Positions 60,628 to 64,000 of a stretch of 64,000 bases of DNA are shown piece after piece. This stretch comes from Algibacter luteus (lineage in GTDB: Bacteria; Bacteroidota; Bacteroidia; Flavobacteriales; Flavobacteriaceae): positions 62,001 through 126,000 of the forward strand of contig NZ_FQYK01000007.1 in NCBI RefSeq assembly GCF_900141715.1, read 5' to 3'. The position numbers and the translations under genes are program-made. The notes under the pieces were generated by a model. That model was given only the letters and a program-made list of their open reading frames with translations. It searched no databases and was not told the origin of the DNA. Position 1 is the first letter of the stretch. The number at the start of each line of letters is the position of its first letter.

Positions 60628-62854
60628 ATGAGGTATTATTTTTACTAGCCAGAGCGTTATAAAGTTTTTTCTCGAATTCTTCTTGCTTAAACGGTTTTGG
60701 AATGATATCTGTAAAACCAGCTTCTTCAAACTCGTGCATTTTATCTTCAATAGTTACCGCAGTAAGGGCAAAAATGGTAAGTTCTTTATCAAACGATCTA
60801 ACAATTTTAGTGGCTTCAATACCGCTAATTCCTGGCATATGAATATCCATTAAAATAATGTTATAATCGTTATTTTTTATTCTATCAACCGCATCCTCAC
60901 CATTATCTACAATATCGCACTTAAGATCCATTTTAGTTAGAATCTTTTTGGTAATCATTTGGTTAATTTTATTGTCTTCAACAACTAAAATTTTAACTTT
61001 ACTTAAGTCAATATTGCTTTTATTGCCATCAAAATAGGTGACTTTATTTTCTTCGGCCTCTTTAATATTGGTGTGTTCAAGTGGAATTTCAAAATAGAAA
61101 GTAGTTCCTACTTCCAATTCACTCTTAACATAAATCTTACCTTTTAAAATATCAATTAATCCTTTAACAATAGAAAGACCTAAGCCTGTACCGCCATACT
61201 TACGATTAATTTGAATAGACCCTTGAGAGAAACTTTCAAACATATGGTCTTGCTTCTCTTGGCTAATACCAATGCCATTATCTTCTACTTCAAATCGAAG
61301 GGTATACAATTTACCTTTTTCTTCAATTTTATAAACACGTATCCAGATGTCGCCATCTTTGGTGAATTTAATGGAGTTTCCAATTAAATTAATTAGGATT
61401 TGTGAAATTTTTAATTGGTCGGCAATGTAATTTTCGGGTAAATCTTTGTCGTATTCAAAATGAATTTTAACGTTATTATCTTGCGCAGAATTGTTAAGTG
61501 CTAAAATAATGTTGTTTATTTTCTTTTTTAGATTGAATGATTCAGGTTCTATATCAACTTTATTGGCCTCAATTTTATTTATTTGAAGAATATCGTTTAT
61601 GAATGTTAATAAATAGTCTCCAGAAAATTTAAGCGATTTTAAATGCTGTATTTGTTCTGGTTTTGGGTTTTCGTCTAAAAGCATATTGCTTAAACCAGTA
61701 ACAGCATAGAGTGGTGTTCGCAATTCGTGAGTAACAGTTGATAAGAAGTTGGCTTTAGTTTTCGAGGCTAATTCTGCCTTCTCTTTTGCAATAATAAGTT
61801 CTCCATTTTTTTTATGAAGCATATTATTGGTTTTCAGTCTAATATTATTGTTCTTGTAAAGGGATAACGTTAAAAGCGATAAAATTGTAATTAGCGCCAC
61901 ACTCAAAATAGAAATTAGCGTACCTAGGTTTTTATCATCTTCAGCCTTCTCTAATTTTTGTACTACTTCTTTGTTTTTTTCTATTTCTTCATTTAATCGA
62001 AATTGAGTTTCTTGATTTCTAGACGAATTTATTCGCGTTAAACTTCTAATAGAGTCTGATAAATTGAGGTGAGCACTTAAAAAATTTCTAGAAAGTTTAT
62101 GGTTATCTAACTCGTAATATAAATCACTTACTACAACATAACCTTCATTAAGAATATTGGTATAATTGTTAGTTTTAGCAATTTGTAATCCTTCTAGTGC
62201 AACCTCTAATGCTTTAGTTTTATTGCCAAGTTTATTATAAATTTTTGCGTGATTAATTAATGTTTCACTCTGGATTTTTAAATAATCATATTTTTTGGCA
62301 ATTGCTAAAGATTGCTCAATAACATCTCTTGCTTTTTTGTAATTTTTTAAATCGCTATAAGTTTTACCTTCACACAATAAGGTTTCTGCTAATTCTTCAT
62401 TTAAATCTTCTTCTTCAAATTTAGATTTTGCAGCCGTATATGAGTCTAAAGCAGAATAGTAGTCTTTTTTAGCAAAATAAATATCACCAAATGTTTTGTA
62501 CGAGCTACCAAGGTTAACGTTGTCATTTATTATACGTTGTATTTCTATAGCTTTATTTAAGGATTTTATTGCCTTTTCTTCTTCTTCAAGAATAAGTTCT
62601 AACCTGCCTTTTATAGCGTAAATAACACCAATACTTTTTTTAAAATCTGCTTTTTCTGCTAATTCTAAGGCTTCGTCAAGATTTTTTTTAGCCTTATAAT
62701 AATTGTAGTTTTCTAACTCTGTTTGCGATTGAGCAATACGGTAGTTGATATTATTTTGTACTAATTCAGGGTCTTCATCAATTGCTTTTTGGGCAAAAGC
62801 ACTAATGTTGATTAGCATAAAAATTAGTAATATGTAGGATTTTATTTGGGGCAT
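60617..62854 (-). CDS. TPR-containing hybrid sensor histidine kinase/response regulator (second of two)
   Basis: 745 residues from the ATG at 62854, which starts a signal peptide (MPQIKSYILLIFMLINISAFAQ); an ATG seven codons upstream falls inside the TATATTTG promoter box and is rejected. Periplasmic TPR helices (about 30-290), a membrane helix (about 304-330), HisKA with VTHELRTPLY (H376), HATPase_c (NLIGNS, EDNGIGI, GTGLGL) and a receiver with D670 in ILMDIHMPGISG. Domain layout matches the kinase at 42439, whose closest stretch is KFSGDYLL..INDILQ. Overlaps lpxK by 11 bp at its 3' end. Confidence 0.92.
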   Translation of the reverse strand: MPQIKSYILLIFMLINISAFAQKAIDEDPELVQNNINYRIAQSQTELENYNYYKAKKNLDEALELAEKADFKKSIGVIYAIKGRLELILEEEEKAIKSLNKAIEIQRIINDNVNLGSSYKTFGDIYFAKKDYYSALDSYTAAKSKFEEEDLNEELAETLLCEGKTYSDLKNYKKARDVIEQSLAIAKKYDYLKIQSETLINHAKIYNKLGNKTKALEVALEGLQIAKTNNYTNILNEGYVVVSDLYYELDNHKLSRNFLSAHLNLSDSIRSLTRINSSRNQETQFRLNEEIEKNKEVVQKLEKAEDDKNLGTLISILSVALITILSLLTLSLYKNNNIRLKTNNMLHKKNGELIIAKEKAELASKTKANFLSTVTHELRTPLYAVTGLSNMLLDENPKPEQIQHLKSLKFSGDYLLTFINDILQINKIEANKVDIEPESFNLKKKINNIILALNNSAQDNNVKIHFEYDKDLPENYIADQLKISQILINLIGNSIKFTKDGDIWIRVYKIEEKGKLYTLRFEVEDNGIGISQEKQDHMFESFSQGSIQINRKYGGTGLGLSIVKGLIDILKGKIYVKSELEVGTTFYFEIPLEHTNIKEAEENKVTYFDGNKSNIDLSKVKILVVEDNKINQMITKKILTKMDLKCDIVDNGEDAVDRIKNNDYNIILMDIHMPGISGIEATKIVRSFDKELTIFALTAVTIEDKMHEFEEAGFTDIIPKPFKQEEFEKKLYNALASKNNTSSSA

Positions 62855-62872
62855 ATTAATAAATGTTGCGGA

Positions 62873-62880
62873 CAAATATA
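62873..62880 (-). promoter_or_regulatory. -7 element for the hybrid kinase at 62854
   Basis: TATATTTG on the minus strand, 18 bp before the ATG, located in the 27 bp gap after gap. Confidence 0.5.
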
Positions 62881-62881
62881 A

Positions 62882-63898
62882 TTATTTTATCGATAAAAGA
62901 CACTTTTTTTCCGATAAATTACATAATAAGTCGATAATTCTCTGTGAATAGCCTGTTTCATTATCATACCATCCTATTATTTTTACCATATTTCCAATTA
63001 CGGATGTCATTTGCGAATCGAATATGCACGAATGTGGGTTACCAACAATATCAATAGAAACGATAGGATCTTCAGTATATTCTAAAATGCCCTTATAATT
63101 TGTTTCAGCGGCATTTTTAAAAGCATTATTAATGTCTTTGATAGTAACCGTTTTTTTTACATTAAATGTAATATCGGTTAACGATCCATTTATTACTGGC
63201 ACTCTTATGCCACAGCCACCAATGACATCAGATAAATCTGGGAATATTTTAGTAAGCGCTTTTGCCGCTCCTGTTGTTGTAGGCACTATTGACTGACTTG
63301 CAGCTCTTGAGCGTCGTAAATCACGATGTGGTTGATCGTGTAAGCTTTGGTCGGTAGTGTAGGAGTGCACCGTTGTAATGTAAGCTTGATTAATGCCACA
63401 CAGTTCATTAATAATTTGAATCATTGGTGCAGCATTATTTGTGGTACACGATGCATTCGAAATTATAGTTTCGGTACCGTCAATACTATCATCATTAACA
63501 CCTATTACAATGGTTTTTATATCTTCTTCAAGTGGCGGAACACTTAAAACAACTTGTTTGGCACCATTATTAATGTGATGTTTTAAATCTGATGATAGTT
63601 TAAATTTGCCCGTACATTCAATTACAAAATCTATATCAAAAGGAGTCCAATTAATATCTTTCGGATTATTTTTATTTAGAAGCGGGATGGCATGTTGGTT
63701 AACAACAATCTCGTTTTGGGTATGAGTTATATCACCATTAAAAATACCATGAACACTATCATATTTAAGTAAATGCGCTAATGTTTTAGTATCTGCTAAA
63801 TCGTTAATAGCAACTACTTTGATGTCGTTATGGTTCTGAAGTAATCTAAAAACGCGCCTGCCTATTCTACCAAAACCATTGATAGCAACATGAATCAT
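62882..63898 (-). CDS. gap: Glyceraldehyde-3-phosphate dehydrogenase, type I (Gap2-like)
   Basis: 338 residues. N-terminal NAD(P) site INGFGRIGRRVFR and catalytic Cys151 in NASCTTNNAAPM. The S-loop reads HRDLRRSRAASQSIVPTTTGAAKA, the pattern of the GapB/Gap2 (plant-plastid-like) branch rather than of E. coli GapA, suggesting a dual or NADP(H)-preferring, gluconeogenic enzyme. That is inference. It starts 3 bp after the lipA stop and is probably co-transcribed. A second gap gene is expected elsewhere in the genome. Confidence 0.93.
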   Translation of the reverse strand: MIHVAINGFGRIGRRVFRLLQNHNDIKVVAINDLADTKTLAHLLKYDSVHGIFNGDITHTQNEIVVNQHAIPLLNKNNPKDINWTPFDIDFVIECTGKFKLSSDLKHHINNGAKQVVLSVPPLEEDIKTIVIGVNDDSIDGTETIISNASCTTNNAAPMIQIINELCGINQAYITTVHSYTTDQSLHDQPHRDLRRSRAASQSIVPTTTGAAKALTKIFPDLSDVIGGCGIRVPVINGSLTDITFNVKKTVTIKDINNAFKNAAETNYKGILEYTEDPIVSIDIVGNPHSCIFDSQMTSVIGNMVKIIGWYDNETGYSQRIIDLLCNLSEKKCLLSIK

Positions 63899-63900
63899 AA

Positions 63901-64000
63901 TTAGTTTATGTGTTTTTGCGCCTTGTAAGACGATCTTACTAAAGCACTACTTTCAACATGGCGAAATCCTAAATCCAATCCAATTTCTTCGTATTCTTTG
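63901..64000 (-). CDS. lipA: Lipoyl synthase, 3' end only
   Basis: The last 32 codons and TAA are read on the minus strand, ending ...GLDLGFRHVESSALVRSSYKAQ and KHIN. This matches the C-terminus of LipA, with the FRHVESxxLVRSSYxA pattern of radical SAM lipoyl synthases. LipA inserts sulfur atoms into octanoyl-lysine on dehydrogenase subunits. The catalytic 5' part is outside the window. It precedes gap by 2 bp. Confidence 0.85.
   Translation of the reverse strand, partial: KEYEEIGLDLGFRHVESSALVRSSYKAQKHIN

Noticed and set aside
1-64000. CRISPR arrays, phage, toxin-antitoxin pairs, restriction systems or secondary-metabolite clusters
   Set aside because: No regularly spaced identical repeats with unique spacers, no structural phage genes, no methylase/endonuclease pairs and no synthase genes were seen; the content is core-like flavobacterial chromosome.

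Overview
The window is about 64 kb of low-GC chromosome from a member of the Flavobacteriaceae (Bacteroidetes). The evidence is: promoters of the Bacteroidetes type (TAnnTTTG near -7, sometimes with TTTG or TTG 17-19 bp upstream); type IX secretion (T9SS) parts (a PorT-like barrel and a Plug/DUF5103 protein) with one very large T9SS cargo protein; a six-gene Na+-pumping NADH:quinone reductase operon; TPR-containing hybrid histidine kinases; and families largely restricted to Bacteroidetes (BT0820-type HAD, DUF6702, cysteine-free 'zinc ribbon' coiled-coil protein). No phage, transposase, CRISPR array or rRNA was seen. One tRNA, tRNA-Gly(UCC), is present. Genus cannot be decided from the sequence alone.

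Layout. 1-5 kb: the end of a TrmH-type RNA methylase, porT and ubiE, then the trkA-trkH potassium uptake pair. 5-9.3 kb: an aminotransferase, a fatty acid desaturase, rsmG and a TPR protein. 9.5-14.5 kb: a 1647-residue secreted T9SS cargo protein. 14.5-20 kb: proline catabolism (pruA), an NRDE protein with a coupled unknown gene, apaG and the T9SS Plug. 20.1-29.2 kb: nqrABCDEF, two tandem paralogues of a small unknown protein with an inverted unknown gene between them, and apbE, the enzyme that attaches FMN to NqrB and NqrC. 29.2-37.2 kb: housekeeping genes (map, gpmI, a HAD phosphatase, an M48 protease, two GNATs, tRNA-Gly, pepE). 37.3-42.3 kb: two carboxypeptidase-regulatory-domain proteins, a DUF6702 protein, an M1 peptidase and tatA. 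42.4-44.7 kb: a TPR hybrid kinase.

44.7-53.1 kb: a leftward kynurenine-degradation cluster. It runs kynU, kmo, a RidA-type deaminase, an aldehyde dehydrogenase, an atypical SDR, 3-hydroxyanthranilate dioxygenase, ACMS decarboxylase and an O-methyltransferase. It converts kynurenine through 3-hydroxyanthranilate to 2-aminomuconate and on, and is catabolic rather than NAD-forming because the decarboxylase diverts ACMS. It is interrupted by a GIY-YIG nuclease gene flanked by inverted palindromic repeats. 53.2-59.6 kb: an Fe-S/CDGSH fusion, a lipoprotein, a methyltransferase, a TolB-like propeller plus KOW pair lying between two attC-like hairpin sites, msrA, a coiled-coil protein and a Nif3 protein. 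59.6-64 kb: lpxK, a second TPR hybrid kinase, gap and the 3' end of lipA.

The most unusual material is: the pair of attC-like palindromes around the TolB/KOW genes; the GIY-YIG gene bounded by inverted repeats, with an apparently empty copy of the same repeat pair 1.8 kb away; a five-copy dispersed repeat family that sits at gene 3' ends; the duplicated small genes between nqrF and apbE; an SDR lacking the catalytic Tyr/Lys inside the kynurenine cluster; and several genes whose start codon lies at the expected transcription start (candidate leaderless mRNAs). Function calls rest on motif recognition by eye; no database search was possible.
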